64,000 bases of DNA from Agrocybe praecox (taxonomy: Eukaryota > Basidiomycota > Agaricomycetes > Agaricales > Agrocybaceae), in assembly GCA_964017145.1 (NCBI GenBank), contig OZ024840.1:3038001-3102000 (forward strand). Reading direction: 5' to 3'. A program made the position numbers and the translations under genes. This document shows, piece after piece, positions 9,591 to 21,666 of this stretch. The notes below the pieces were generated by a model that saw only the letters and a list, made by a program, of their open reading frames with translations, did no database searches and was not told the origin of the DNA. Each line of letters begins with the position of its first letter. Position 1 is the stretch's first letter.

Positions 9591-12066
9591 TCAATGTCGC
9601 CCTGGTTGTCCAACGTCATCCTCTATCTTCCACCTTCCGACTTCACGCATCGCGTCCGCATCACCGGTTTCCAAAGGGGGAGCATCTAATAGTGCGCTGA
9701 CCATCTTCCAGGGGTCTCGACCACCTCCATATCGTAGTACTTCACGCTTATACTTTTCGCCTGTTTCACGGTTCAGAGGATCGTCTGAAAAGACATTTCT
9801 CCACACCCTCGAAGCAATAGCACGATCGAATAGATAGGAGTAATACGTAGCACCATATCCGAAAAGATGTCCGAATTGAGTCTGGAAAGATGTACCTGGT
9901 ACATGTGGTATCAAGCCACGAGTGTCGTGGAGCTTGGCCAATTCATGGGTAGAGTCAAAAGATGGGTCAAGAACAGCTGGTGAGTGGTATATTTGATCAA
10001 CAGCCGCAAGGAGAATTTGTGAATAGGTATCGATAGAATGGCAAGGATCGTTGTGGTGGTTGCCAATTTGGCGAACATTTGCAGATTCGTCAGCTTCGAA
10101 TAGCGAAAGGACTGCGGGCGAGTTTAAGAAATGTTCCATGAGGATAGATGGTAGTTCGACGAAATCTGTGGCACATCGCGTTCCTGCAACGTTTTGATAT
10201 TCTGTTCGACCGATCATAGCTGCGGGAAAAAAATTAGTAACTGGCGGGTGGATGTTGAATCACGAATTGCTACTCACAGTGCATTGCATGCCCCATCTCG
10301 TGGAAGAGAGTCAAAACTTCATGCCAGTCTAAGATTGTCGGTCCTTTCATTACGGTTGGGCGAGTAAATTCGCATAGTAAAACGACCAAAGGGAGTTGAT
10401 AAATCCCTTCCTGCCCAGGAAGACGGTGCCGCTTTGTTGCTTCAAATTCTTGCGATTCACGGATGCGAAGTTCTTGACCTATAACCGTGCCATCGCCAGG
10501 AACATCATCGTCATCTGCACGACGGGAACAGCGAACAGTATAATGAGCAGCACCAGCGGGCTTTCCTCTCCGAGCAAATAAATCTGCATAAATCCATCCT
10601 ATAATACCCTTTTCTTGATCTACCACTTCTAATTTCTGGACGTCAGCATGCCAAACTTCGCCGGATGCAGACTCAGCCGGACGGAGAGATATCCCATATA
10701 GATGTTGAAATAATCGAGAAAGTCCCATAAATACAGTACCAACCGTTAGAGGTGGTAAGGGTATAGGAGGCGCAGGGGTCTCTGGTGGGCAATAAAAGTC
10801 CCTATCCCAAGCCTGAACAATAGGCAGTGACGAGAGTCCATGATGCGCTTGTTTTCGCTGACTTAAAGTATGTAGTGCACGCCTCGCGAATGGGCGCGTG
10901 TGTTTGAGAAGGGCATCAAGAAAGTTGTACACATTGTCTTAACAAGTTATGTCAGAAAAATCATAATACATGGAACCGTCAGGGGCACACACCTGGATTT
11001 TTGGCCATTTTATCATCCAGAGTCATGTGTGCAAAGCTCTCGCGTCCGACAAGGCGCGCAAGTTCAGCACGTTTCCGAAGCAGTGTCTCTAGAACATCTA
11101 TTTGTTCAGGAGTACTCGAATTTGCAGCTAGGTAGACCCGTCGTCTCGGTTCCTCTTCCGGAGCAGAGCGCATGATCATATGTGCTTGCATAGAACCTGG
11201 ATATACAAGAAGGTCACGCTGAGTAAATTGCGCCTGAAGCTGCAGCCTGACTCCCATCCCTTTGTCCTTCAATCCGGCAAGCTCTGAGGGCTTGATAGAT
11301 GTCGGTGGCCGAGGAGCATTGGTGCCCTCCAAAAATTGACGCCCTAATACTAAAATGTCGGAAGAAAGAGAGACGAATTTGTGTCGTTCCGCAGGAGGTA
11401 AATCAATGGCAGACTTTTCAAAGTCGCGCCAGAATATCAAGGCCGTCTGGTAAGCCTCGGGGCTTAAGGTTTTAACAATTGACGGGTCTGATAAAACAGC
11501 TTTCAAAACCTAAGGATATATAAATAAGAGTATATACACCAACATCAGGAATTATTCCGCACCTCATAAAGTCCTACATCCGTGTTCAACACGTTCATGA
11601 ACTCGCACAGAGTCTCGTACGCTGTATTCGCGGCGTCAACCCATATGCGGTCGGGGTGCGCATTTCGGACCAGTTCAGCAAGGTCAATGACACCACATAG
11701 CATGTCGCTCAAGCGATCCAAATTCTTCACGACCTTCAATAACTCGTCCCGCGACTCCCGGGCGCGAAGAATACGATCCGTCAGCAATTGAGCGCGGACA
11801 ACGGTAGCATCGGCCAAAGTAATGAGAGCATTGGGCTGGCTCAGAGTGGGGTGGCCAAACAAGCCTGTTACTGAGAACGCCGATGGACGAAAGGTTGATT
11901 GAGGGTTGTCGAAAAGATTTATCAAGGCCTTGTCGTCGACGGACGCTGGTATTTGATGGTGTGTAGACAGGGACCTGGTGCGATCATGGTATTGAGCGTG
12001 GAGACAACCGCGGAATCGAAAGATTTGTTTTGGTGGGAACGCTTTCCTGGCCGACCTGGACAGCAT
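9591..12066 (-). CDS. MIP: Mitochondrial intermediate peptidase (M3A metallopeptidase), right border of HD locus
   Basis: Exon model: complement(join(9591..10219, 10278..10937, 10993..11509, 11563..12066)), 769 residues, the usual size of MIP/Oct1. The zinc-binding motif is [16 protein letters not shown] (HExxH in exon 3, spliced into exon 4), followed by [19 protein letters not shown] and [17 protein letters not shown]. These are signature segments of the M3A (thimet oligopeptidase-like) family. The N-terminus ([20 protein letters not shown]) is basic and Ser/Arg-rich, as for a matrix import sequence. MIP removes an octapeptide from imported precursors after MPP cleavage. It is not part of mating control, but its tight linkage to the HD genes makes it the standard marker of the A locus. 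It is convergent with HD1. Confidence 0.95.
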
Positions 12067-12375
12067 AAAGACAGGAAGGACGGAGCATTAACCAACGTAC
12101 TAACTCAGCCATTTTTAACTTTGCTTTGCCTCCAAGGCAGAGTAAATAAACCACGTGATACACACAATCCTCTTGATCTTATTGGTCAACGCGTCCCCAT
12201 ATTCTTGCGCAATTTCTTCGTCACGGAAACTCCGGAAACTAGCCGAATTATGATTTATATTACGTAGCTGCTGTGTAAATATATCGTGATACTATGTACA
12301 TGCAAATAAGTGATGATTGAAGTATGGACAGTGAAAGATGAGATGTAAGATATTGATAAAACCTTCCACTGAACA
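12067..12375. promoter_or_regulatory. MIP promoter region / 3' side of the WHIM-domain gene
   Basis: This 309-bp stretch has no gene. Reading toward MIP, a CCAAT box lies at 12181-12185 (ATTGG on +) and an E-box, CACGTG, at 12152-12157, about 90 and 120 bp from the MIP start codon. These sites match the common CCAAT-factor and bHLH motifs; their use is an inference. Confidence 0.4.
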
Positions 12376-14500
12376 CTATGACTGCATTGGAGAGGGACTT
12401 CGATTGCTTGCGTTAGACTGGCCGTTGATACCTGGAGATTGAGACGGTGATGTATCATTGCCTGCGCCAATATATCCATTCGTTTGGCCGTCCATATCAG
12501 ATGAACTCGCCACATTGTTCAGAGAATCGAGAGGGGTGGCATTCGCTTCCTCTACCGGTTCTACGGCATATACCCAAAATTTGGATTTTTTCTTGCCTGC
12601 TATCTGTTCCATTGCAACCTCTGTTGGCTTTAGAGCGGCAGCCCCAGACGTTTTTACCTTCACTCCATTGACTATGTTATAGTTCTGTGTATCTGTGTGG
12701 CCATCCGTAGATTGGGCGCTTGTTGTGCTTTCTTCGGTACGTGCACGCTTCCTTGGCGGCTCGACATCGATAGAGTTCCCTAATCTTGAAGAGCGACGCT
12801 CTCCGCGCCAAAGTCCAGAGTCAGAAGAGCCATCACGTTTTCTAGTATTTGTGCTGACGGTAGCGGTTCGTGTTGACCGGCGAGTCCCTACCGCGGGAGC
12901 ACCACGGCCTTTCCTGAAGTCTTTAAAATAATCTTGTTCTTGTTCGTATTCTATGTCCTGCTGGTCTTCGCGGTATGAATATTCATCAGCACCGTCGTCC
13001 TACGATCCAAAAATAGGGAATTAGACAAGAAAAAGTTACGGGAAGCCGTGCCGTTCCACTTGCCTCGCTGTCCAGGTCGTTACCATATACGTAATCTGGT
13101 TTTTGCGTTCTCCGTCGTGTACGAGTTTGTCGAATTTCAGCCTGGGCGAGCAGAAGTCGTTTCTGTTCAATCTTTTTACGCACTCGTTGAACGCGCTGAC
13201 AAGAAAAATCAATAAAACCATTAACCAAACGAGGTTTAGCAACTACATACCGCAATTTCCGTGTCAATCGCCTCAACACGATTTTCTAAGGCTGTAATCA
13301 GAGACAGATGTGAAGCCTCGATTTTTGTTTTCTTTCGGCCTTTAACTTCGGAAGGTGCTGATGCCTTGAGTCTCTCAATTGTTGCAATATACTCCTCCCT
13401 AGTTGACGATATTGTTTGAAAGGTTGCCGTCATTTTCCATGGATTGCTCGACACGTAAATACGTGGAGAATCTATTCAAAAGCGAAAATAAAGCAACATC
13501 AGTTTCGTGTACTCGGGCAGTGTACTCGGGCAGGATATACACTTGACGGCATGGACCGGATAGAGCAAATTGGAGGGATATTAAAGGTACACCTCGCAAA
13601 TACACCCAAATAGGGAGGGTAAAACGAAGAAAGATGTGGGGAATAGAAGTGCACGGACCATCTGCAATCCAATAACGTTTACGCTGCATATCCTGTCCGA
13701 TGGGCAATAGTTGCAGTCGTTCTTGACTCTTGGGATCATTCAGATCCATGGGGGCTACGGGCGCCTGATTCTTCTTGTGTTTGTTGTGGACAACGCCCCA
13801 CGCATTATCTATCGTGGCCTTGATTTCGGGAGAGTGGCATAGCTGGAGCTCAACCAGTTGTCGCAGAATCTTGAGCTACAGAGTTGGTGCCAAGTTTTTA
13901 CATTAATATAAGCGACCATGCTTAAGCAAAGCAAAAAAAAAAAAGGAAACGCACCTTAAAGTCCCATGTAGCAGTAAAGAAACCACCCTGTAAGTTTTCA
14001 AAGGGATCCATGTTTGCACTGAGTTCATCGTCCCAGAAGATAGTCCTTTCAGATGATTTGAAATATTCTGAGAGTACAGTCGCCACAGTCGTCGAGATTT
14101 GGTCCGTGCTACAAGCACGAAGGTATCATCAGCCCCAATGGAAAGCATTTACGTCCAATTAAACGCGCGTTTACCTCAAATTACGCGTCTGAGGTTTGAG
14201 ATTAACGATAAAGTGTCCAAGAATTTGCGTGATGATGTTGTTTGGTTCTTTCAATTGCAACGCGTCCTCCAAACTATAGGGCGAAGCACCATTTCAAGTC
14301 AGTTTAACAAGGTGTTTGGCCAGTGGAAAAAGAAGCATGTACTCCATAGGTGACTCCAATCCTTCAACCTTATGCCGTAGATTGGTGAATTTGCAAATGA
14401 ACGAGTAAACAAATAGTGACTCCCATCGGTCCGCTGGATGGATAGCAGTTGACGGTGGGCAGACATGAGGCCTCCTGTCGAATTTCAGTGAGGTTGACAT
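12376..14500 (-). CDS. WHIM1-domain nuclear protein (ISWI-accessory type)
   Basis: Exon model: complement(join(12376..12999, 13064..13195, 13251..13471, 13659..13875, 13955..14108, 14175..14273, 14343..14500)), 534 residues. Conserved segments run PMDLEDALQLKEPNNIITQ, LGHFIVNLKPQTRNLSTDQ, NLQGGFFTATWDFKLKILRQ, LVELQLCHSPEIKATIDNAW, MDLNDPKSQERLQLLPIGQD, KRYWIADDSPRIYVSSNPWK. They match the WHIM1 module found in subunits that help ISWI remodelers position nucleosomes. The C-terminal third is basic and acidic low-complexity sequence, with WRGERRSSRLG and a PPRKRART nuclear signal. One intron (13000-13063) uses a GC-AG pair. The fourth intron is unusually long (187 nt, 13472-13658). A direct chromatin role is inferred from the domain. 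It lies downstream of FAM32A on the same strand. Confidence 0.82.
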
Positions 14501-15343
14501 ATTCGTGTCGCAAAAGACGCGACAAAACGGTCGGGAACAGGTGGAAGGATGGTGGAGGGAAAGAAGGCGTGTGTGGATCAACGTTGAAGCTCGAAGACTT
14601 ATGTAAAAAGCCACTTATGAATCTTATACGGTCTATTTTCTAGCAGATTGCGGAACAAATATATTACAATAACAGCACCTCGCCGAGGCAATACAAGTCA
14701 AGGAGAATAGATTTTCATTTTCAATACACACATGAGTGTCAAGTTTTCTCTTGGTAATTTAGAAGGTGTACACAAAAAAGATCCATACTTATCCTCCATC
14801 TTCGTCCTCGAATACAAAGAGGTTTGGAAAGACACACAACACAGTGCATCGTGGCATACGTGATAGAAGACATGCGTACAGAAAAGGTACGCTAAACTGA
14901 ATAAAATACGCTGAGTAACTTAATTGCGAGCTCATTGAAAAATGCTAACCTTCGCAACCATAGATAAGACCTAGTTTCAACCTAAGTATTTCGATCATTA
15001 GGAGTTATCGTTGCTGACAGCCACGACAGTTTGACATAGCACCACTCTCTTAATATCGCTGAGAAGGCCAAAAGATAACCAGAGCGTGTACATTGCGATG
15101 CGTGGAGGGGCGTATTCAGAAAGACGCCGAAGCGATGTGCAACACGGCGAGCCGGCTGTGATAAATCTGTTTCCAGATTGACCATCTCGTCCTAGATATC
15201 CAGCACAAAAAAGATGGGACTGCCATATTAACAAGAAAAACGATGACATTACTGTGTAAAATGTACACATGAAAATATCGCTTGCGGATGAAAAATCGGA
15301 ATACATGATAGTAAAACAAACTTTGCAGGCAATTGAAGATGTG
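14501..15343. other. Intergenic region between FAM32A and the WHIM gene
   Basis: This 843-bp region lies between two genes on the minus strand. It holds the FAM32A 3' flank and the promoter of the WHIM gene. Open frames inside it read through introns or untranslated sequence and show no family features. Confidence 0.5.
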
Positions 15344-15903
15344 TTATCCCGGACCAACCTAGAAGATAAAAAATAGTTATTAGTTGCTGGACGTGATGAA
15401 AACGGTCTGTCACTTGCTTTAGGAATGTCGTGGTGCTCACTGAGTGACTCGAGGTGTGAATTAAATTCATTGACACGGTCTTTGTGGGTCTTGTGCGCTA
15501 ATTTCTTTATCCGCTGCTCCAACTGAAAGAGAAAATGACTTAATTTCGCACAGAGTAAGAAAAATGGCTACATACACGTCGTTTCTGCACTTCTTCGAAG
15601 CGCCTTTCTGCTTCCGTCTTACGAGTTGAGCTACCTGCCAAAGCAGGCGAATTGCGACCACTTCCTGATCCTGATTTCTCATGATCAGCTAGTCCAGAAG
15701 AAATATCTTTGCCAACATCAGCAGAATCAATGTTCTTGACTACTGATTCAGTTATGTGTTTGAACTTTTTCTTTTTCCTGAAACATTATGAGTCAATCTC
15801 GAGGGTTGACGACAATAGATACATACTTCTTTACAATGCCGCCCTCAGCAACCCCTCCTTTGAGTTTGAGGGAGCCACCAGGGCGAAATTCATAATCAGA
15901 CAT
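15344..15903 (-). CDS. FAM32A: FAM32A-like nuclear protein
   Basis: Exon model: complement(join(15344..15358, 15418..15522, 15576..15777, 15827..15903)), 132 residues, the typical family size. The N-terminus MSDYEFRPGGSLKLKGG followed by a polylysine run (VKKKKKKFK), the middle SRNSPALAGSS-like segment and the C-terminal block ERRFEEVQKRRLEQRIKKLA with KTHKDRVNEFNSHLESLSEH are diagnostic of FAM32A (DUF1754). The protein ends in DIPKVGPG. The last exon has 15 nt and is reached by a GC-AG intron (15359-15417). Human FAM32A is known to stabilise the 3' splice site in the spliceosome active site at exon ligation; the same nuclear role is inferred. It is divergent from the TMEM115 gene with 184 bp between start codons. 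Confidence 0.92.
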
Positions 15904-16087
15904 GAGAGTCTAGAGAGCAAGTTGAACAGCCGAGTGTTTGAGTGACTTGAGTGACCGCACAAGATCATCACTCCACGTGAGCGAGGACGAATCCAGTCAC
16001 CCCTCTCGACGCAGAGTGCCTGAGCTAAACCCTGCAAATAATTCCCCTCTCCCAGCTCACCATTTGAGCGTGCTGCACGCTACCAAA

Positions 16088-17440
16088 ATGGCCGTTCTTT
16101 CTTCACCACTTGTTTTAATACAGTCCGTCCCTCCGGTTACGCGTGCCTTCACAGCAGCAACAATACTCTCATCCGCCCTTTATGCATACCTTTGTTGGAA
16201 AAATTTCGAGGAAGACGCAAGTTATTACATGACCATTGTCCCCGGTACTACGTTGTATGCACCATGGACGCTTCTAACGTCAGCTTTTGTTGAAACAACC
16301 TTCTACGAGGTAAGCTTTGCTCACCGGCTGTCTTACAACGCCTAACCTCGCATGCTCAGTTCTTCGCCACGATCATCTTCGTCCCTGCTGCGTTAAAATA
16401 TCTGGAACGACTCTGGGGCAGTTTGGAAACCGTAAAGTTTATTGTAGTTTCGATTGTCGCCTCCAACATTATTGCCTTTGGGTTCAACTGGATAGAATTC
16501 ATTGCAACGCGGAACGCAGACTTGTTCTTGTACGTTTCTTGCCTGATCCGTTGTCGACCATCTGACACATGTTACTTAAGGTATGGTATGCACTATCATG
16601 GCCAAATGTCGTTGCAGATAGCCATTCTCGTGGCCTTCACGCAACTTATCCCCGAGCACCAGGTTCAATTATTCGGTGTCATCAAAGCTCGGGTCAAGGT
16701 GAATAATATATCCTGGTTCCATTCGTATAACTGTTTCTGAGATATCTCGTTTCACCACAGAGCTTGCCAATGGCATACTTGACTCTATCGACTGTTCTGT
16801 GTTTTGTCGGTTTCCAGTGTCCTTGGATCATCATTCAATTTGGATGGTTCGTAGGTTGGATATATCTCCGCTTTTACAAAAAGAACCCGGCAGAATCTGT
16901 TGGAGGTACCGATACATACGGCGATAGGAGCGAAACTTTTTCCTTGATATCTTGGTTCCCTCCTTTCATGCAGTGAGTGGTCCATCGTCCATGAAAAGGC
17001 AAATGGGTTAGGACTCACCTAGAAGCTAGTTACCCATTGACATTGCTTGGAAACTTTGTTTATTCGTTGGCAAACCGCTTCCATCTCATTCCTGCAGCTG
17101 CTTCTGACGTTGAACTTGGCGCATACGGTCAAGTCCCAGGTACTGCGCGTGCAGAGGCGGAAAGACGAAGGTTTGAGAATTATCATTTAAACTTGAATGA
17201 GCATATTTATTAACTGTATCACTCACCAGAGCTATGGCTTTGAAAGCTTTGGATCAAAGGCTAGCTAATAACTCGTCCCCTGTTGGATCACATACGACAA
17301 ATGGTGCACCATCTCAACCGCGGGCGACCAATCCACCTACTGGAGCACGACCTGAGGGCACAACATCTCCTCCACCTAACAGTCGCTCCAAAGGTACCGA
17401 GCAGGATGACACCGCTCAACCAAAGTCGGAAAAACGATAG
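16088..17440 (+). CDS. TMEM115: TMEM115/DUF1751 rhomboid-like Golgi membrane protein
   Basis: Exon model: join(16088..16309, 16360..16529, 16581..16698, 16761..16972, 17030..17170, 17230..17440), 357 residues. I chose the ATG at 16088 because the sequence upstream in that frame is hydrophilic and the family begins just before the first helix. It contains AAT(I)LSS-type and other hydrophobic spans, ASYYMTIVPGTTLYAPWTLL, FGFNWIEFIATRNADLFLYG, then MSLQIAILVAFTQLIPEHQV, YLTLSTVLCFVGFQCPWIII and FGWFVGWIYLRFYK, about five to six helices. The hydrophilic Pro/Ser/Thr-rich C-tail is typical. TMEM115 is a Golgi multi-pass protein related to rhomboids but without a protease dyad, implicated in retrograde Golgi-to-ER traffic. 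It sits directly before the Golgi tether gene COG1, a thematic neighbour. Confidence 0.88.
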
Positions 17441-17644
17441 ATATTCCGCGATTGTGAATAATAATGACACCCGATTTCATTGGCATACTAGTTATATTTC
17501 GTATGTGAACCTTCTGACGCACGTTATGATAATTTCTATTGTTTTACTCTGTAATGACACCAAATTCTCTACTCGGAATTAAAGACGAGAAATTACATGA
17601 CTCTGAAAAAAACTTAAAGGCTCCCCTATGTTTTGTCTTACGTA

Positions 17645-20600
17645 ATGGGACGACGTCGCTGGCGCCTGACGAGGATGCAACTGAGACTCTTGGACCGCCC
17701 GGCTATTTCAAGTAGTAAAGATTCGCCCATGTCAGTTTCCTCCAGCTCTGCTCCAAAAACTGCGTTGTCACCCCAAACGAATGGCTATGCGTCCGATTAT
17801 CTACCACACTCCTCTGGCTTGTCTTCTCCAATACAAACTGCAACTTACCAAGCTTCGTTAAGTTCGGCAAGACTTCCCAACGACGGATTGAACTTGAGTC
17901 CAGATGAATTATTTACCAAGCATACAGTATTAGAAGTGAAAGTCGTCCAGCAACGTTTGAGGTCATTTTCCCAGTTACCCGCCAAAGAATTGCGAAAACT
18001 CATCGTGATAACTATTCAGGGCAGATGCCGATGCGAAGCAGGAGGAGCTGCGTCTAATGGTTGGGTGAGTATCTCATGAGATCGCTGTTTTGGCCAGTGC
18101 TGAAAACAATCATAGAGAACGATATCGCGATCTTTTGCAAGCATCTTCTTCTATTATAGCCATAGCATCATCGTCCCGGCGGGTAGTGGCAGCACTTCGT
18201 GATTGCAGAGAGGAAATCTCATCTCAACAAGCTTTACCTGCTCCTCCTAAGACAGCCGCACTGGAAGGTATAGATGGTTAGGATACTGTTCTTGTTCAAC
18301 GCGTTTTCTACCTTTCTCACCTCAAGATGCAATCTAGATTCTCATCTTCTTACGCTGCAAGTGCTGTCTGCACATATGAAGTTATTGCTGGACGCGCCCG
18401 AACATCTGTGGCGCCTAATAGAACGGCAAAAGTACCTCCAGGCTGCTTGGCTGTTTCTTTTGGCGCGTGTCGTTCATCGAGCTCTCGTTCAAAATGATGA
18501 GGACGAAGACCAGTCCTGGATAAGTGAAGGGGTCGATATCTTGGTATGTTGAATGTGAACATCAAACATTATCTACCAACTTGTGTGTTTAACATGTACG
18601 CTTCTTCAGAATGAATTTCCTCTAGTGCAACGCCAATGGGATGTTGTCTCACAATTTCGGTCGCAAATCATCCACAAATCCACCTTGTCGTTGCGAGAAG
18701 TGTCTGCAAGTTATGAGGTGAATCATATTATCACTATGTCTGGTTGGAGAATAACATAATTTGTAGGACATCTGCGCGATACTTGTTACACTCCATCTTC
18801 TGGACTCCAGACCTTTGAGCGAAACTCTGAATGCTCTCTTTCAACAGCGTTCAAAGGCTTTGCAAGCTCTGCTTTCGTGGAACTATGAAAGTAACACCAC
18901 AAGCACGTTGCCTGAACAACCGCGTTCTGTACCTGCGCGAGAAGTTACGCAAGTAATGAAGAGTTCATTGACCATCATTTCCCAAACTGTATGCGCAGCC
19001 CGAAATATCTTTGGTGCACCAGAATCAGCGTCATCTCTCGTCCGTCAAGTTTTGGAAAAAATTCAATCAGATAACGAGGACGATTCTAACTTCGATGGTT
19101 TACCAGAATCTCTCCGTATTTCAACTCAGTCCCTTCTTACGCATCTTACGTCTTCGGCCAATTTTCAATTGCTCCCACCGAATCTCAAATACTACAAACC
19201 GTACATTGACATGGATTCTTCTTCCACCTATCTTTCGCAGGCTGCCTTATCTAGGAAACTGCAGGATTGGTTCCAAACCTCATCAAAACTATGGGTACGG
19301 TCAGCCGAACGCTGGGTTTCTGGCTTATCATCGGTTAAAGATGTCGGCGCTCTGAGGAATAGTGTGAGACGCTCTGTTACAGTTTCTGGACTTGATGAAT
19401 CAGAGAAGCAACTTGCAATAAGTAATCTTGATTCTCTCTGTAATAAAAGAGTCACAGAGATTTGGAAGAAAAGATTATCGGATGCAGAGCTCGGCTGCAA
19501 AGCTCGGTTGCGGGATATGGTTTTGAAGGAACATGTCGTGGAAGGTTTTACTCATTTTCTCTTCCTTGACGATTTTGTCTGATTCGACATTGCTCTTTAG
19601 ACACGAGCCCGGTGGAGTACCTGTTCCAACCTCCTCCAGTACCAAATCTCCCGCAAACAATCAAATCTTTTGTGGACACACCATTCCAAAAATACCAGGC
19701 CTCCCTGAAACGTCAGCTAATAACTCGTTCCGTGCAACTCGATAATGTGATCTCTACCCTCGAACAATGTGCGAGGAATATTCAGCTCGACTTTATACAC
19801 CTCAAGGCTACCGGTGACGGGGATACGGCGTAAGATCTTGTACCTGCATGTTTCGACATTACTTTCTCACCTTTTCTTGAAGATTCATTTTGAAAGAACT
19901 CACGGAAATTTACCGTCCAACAGCAACATCCGTAACAACGAATATCATATCTTTCATAGATGAAACGGCATCGGAAGCTATCAATTCCCCAAGTTAGTAA
20001 CGTCTAGTCTTTTAAACATTTGCTTAATATTTATTACTTCGCCCTTCAGATCCTCGCCCACATGGCCTTGCTTTTATTAGCAGAGTAACATCTGACCTTG
20101 CACATTCTTCTTCCTTCATAGATAATATTGGCTGTGGCGCGGAATCAGCTCGAGGTATGCATTTTTATCTTTATCTTGTAGATACATCTGCTTACATTCA
20201 TATCTAGATTTCAAGAACAGGATGATCTCAATCAATGAAAAAATTGTTCAGAAATGGAGTCAGATTATGATGGACCTCATTAACCACAAGTATAAACCCT
20301 GTCATACAAAACGTCCGATGCAAGCCGCAGGTAGACACTTCCATCACTGTTGAACCACTTGACGCTAACAGCCCACATGCTCAGGAGGGCTATCACCTCA
20401 CATTCTCCAGGCGTTGTTAATGATATGTGAAAATATCCAACAACTCGGACTGTTCCACTACCCCACAAAACAGCATTCCGTTGCAAAGGAAGCCCTTCGT
20501 TCTCTTGCTCTTCTGTGGTTAGACGATGACTGGGGTAGTGGAGAACAGGTTCTCCGCGATAGATCTTTCCTTAGGAAGTTATGCGACCAGTATGGAAAAT

Positions 20601-20941
20601 CACTCCTAGATATCTCCACTCTTCTGACCGATAAGATAAAATCTTCCGTGAGCGTTTTATTATTTATAGTCCCTTCAAAATTTCTCTGAACATTTCCCGA
20701 TGGGAACATGTAGACAAAAGACGATACGGTTCTATTGGATTTAGACAACACTGCGTCTGAATACCTTTCAAGGACCCAAACCTTGCTGGCGGTCCTCCTA
20801 CCTCCTTCCCCACCAGCTTTTGATATTCCTCTTCTTCAATTTGGGAGTCCTTCACCCGGCCAAAGTCATCAATCTGCAATCGACGTGGCCAAACCGACCC
20901 CTCGTTTCGGGATGCTCCTGGTGGCCAATACGCAACATTAA
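17645..20941 (+). CDS. COG1: Conserved oligomeric Golgi complex subunit 1
   Basis: Exon model: join(17645..17961, 18020..18064, 18116..18267, 18338..18543, 18610..18717, 18767..19544, 19601..19829, 19883..19992, 20050..20154, 20208..20330, 20385..20647, 20714..20941), 887 residues. All twelve exons join in frame. After a Ser-rich lead (about 90 residues) comes the Vps51/COG1 signature SPDELFTKHTVLEVKVVQQR followed by ADAKQEELRLMVGERYRDLL and QASSSIIAIASSSRRVVAAL. Helical tether repeats follow; the C-terminus is predicted helical with LALLWLDDDWG. COG1 organises lobe A of the COG complex, which tethers vesicles recycling inside the Golgi. The start codon is uncertain (17645 or a downstream ATG), because the N-terminus is not conserved. 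Confidence 0.88.
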
Positions 20942-21666
20942 TGCGAACAGGAGTTCTTGCGATAGTCCTTAATCAGGTATTTCGTAACCCGTATTACCAA
21001 TGAAATTCAATCATCAGCATTGGGTGATACTTTCAGTTTTCCCCTATCCCGAGAGTTGAAATAAATCCCAGTCTTACAACACCTTAGTCTCCGAGTATAT
21101 TGAACAACTGGACTCTTGGGTCTTTTTTTATTGATCATGGTGCATATGTTGTTGCCAAGCATTTTATTCCGTCATGTTTTTCCTAACAGGGGCTAACGAC
21201 CGGGTAATCAAGAAAGCTTTACCCTTTCGACTAAGTAGTCGCGTCACCAGTTTAACAGTTTAACTGATACTTACATAGATACCGGATCCGACATTCTAAA
21301 ATTCTACGTGCTACCTAAATGCAACTCTATCATGATCAAGACTGCTACTAGGTGCTACTTTGGAAACACATGAAAGCTATGTCAATGTGTTGCATATGGC
21401 TAGATAATCAGTGTCGAAGACATAATTCGAAGGCCCGTGACAGTATGCATGCAGTGTGAGAATGACAAAGCGAATGCGGTTATAGCGTGAACACGGAATT
21501 TGCTATGTCTTCAATCATTTGCACTGATTGATACTTGAAGTCAGGTTTCTCTGCCTCCGCTCCCACAACACTAGGCAGTACTCTGACTTTTCTGGGACGA
21601 AGAGTCTTTACTATCCCTTCATCTCGAATCGTAATGAACATCGTATATGTATAATTAACACCTTCA
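20942..21666. other. Intergenic region between COG1 and the 7TM gene
   Basis: This 725-bp spacer is AT-rich. Only short, featureless open frames are present and no RNA gene, repeat or promoter element stands out. Confidence 0.5.
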
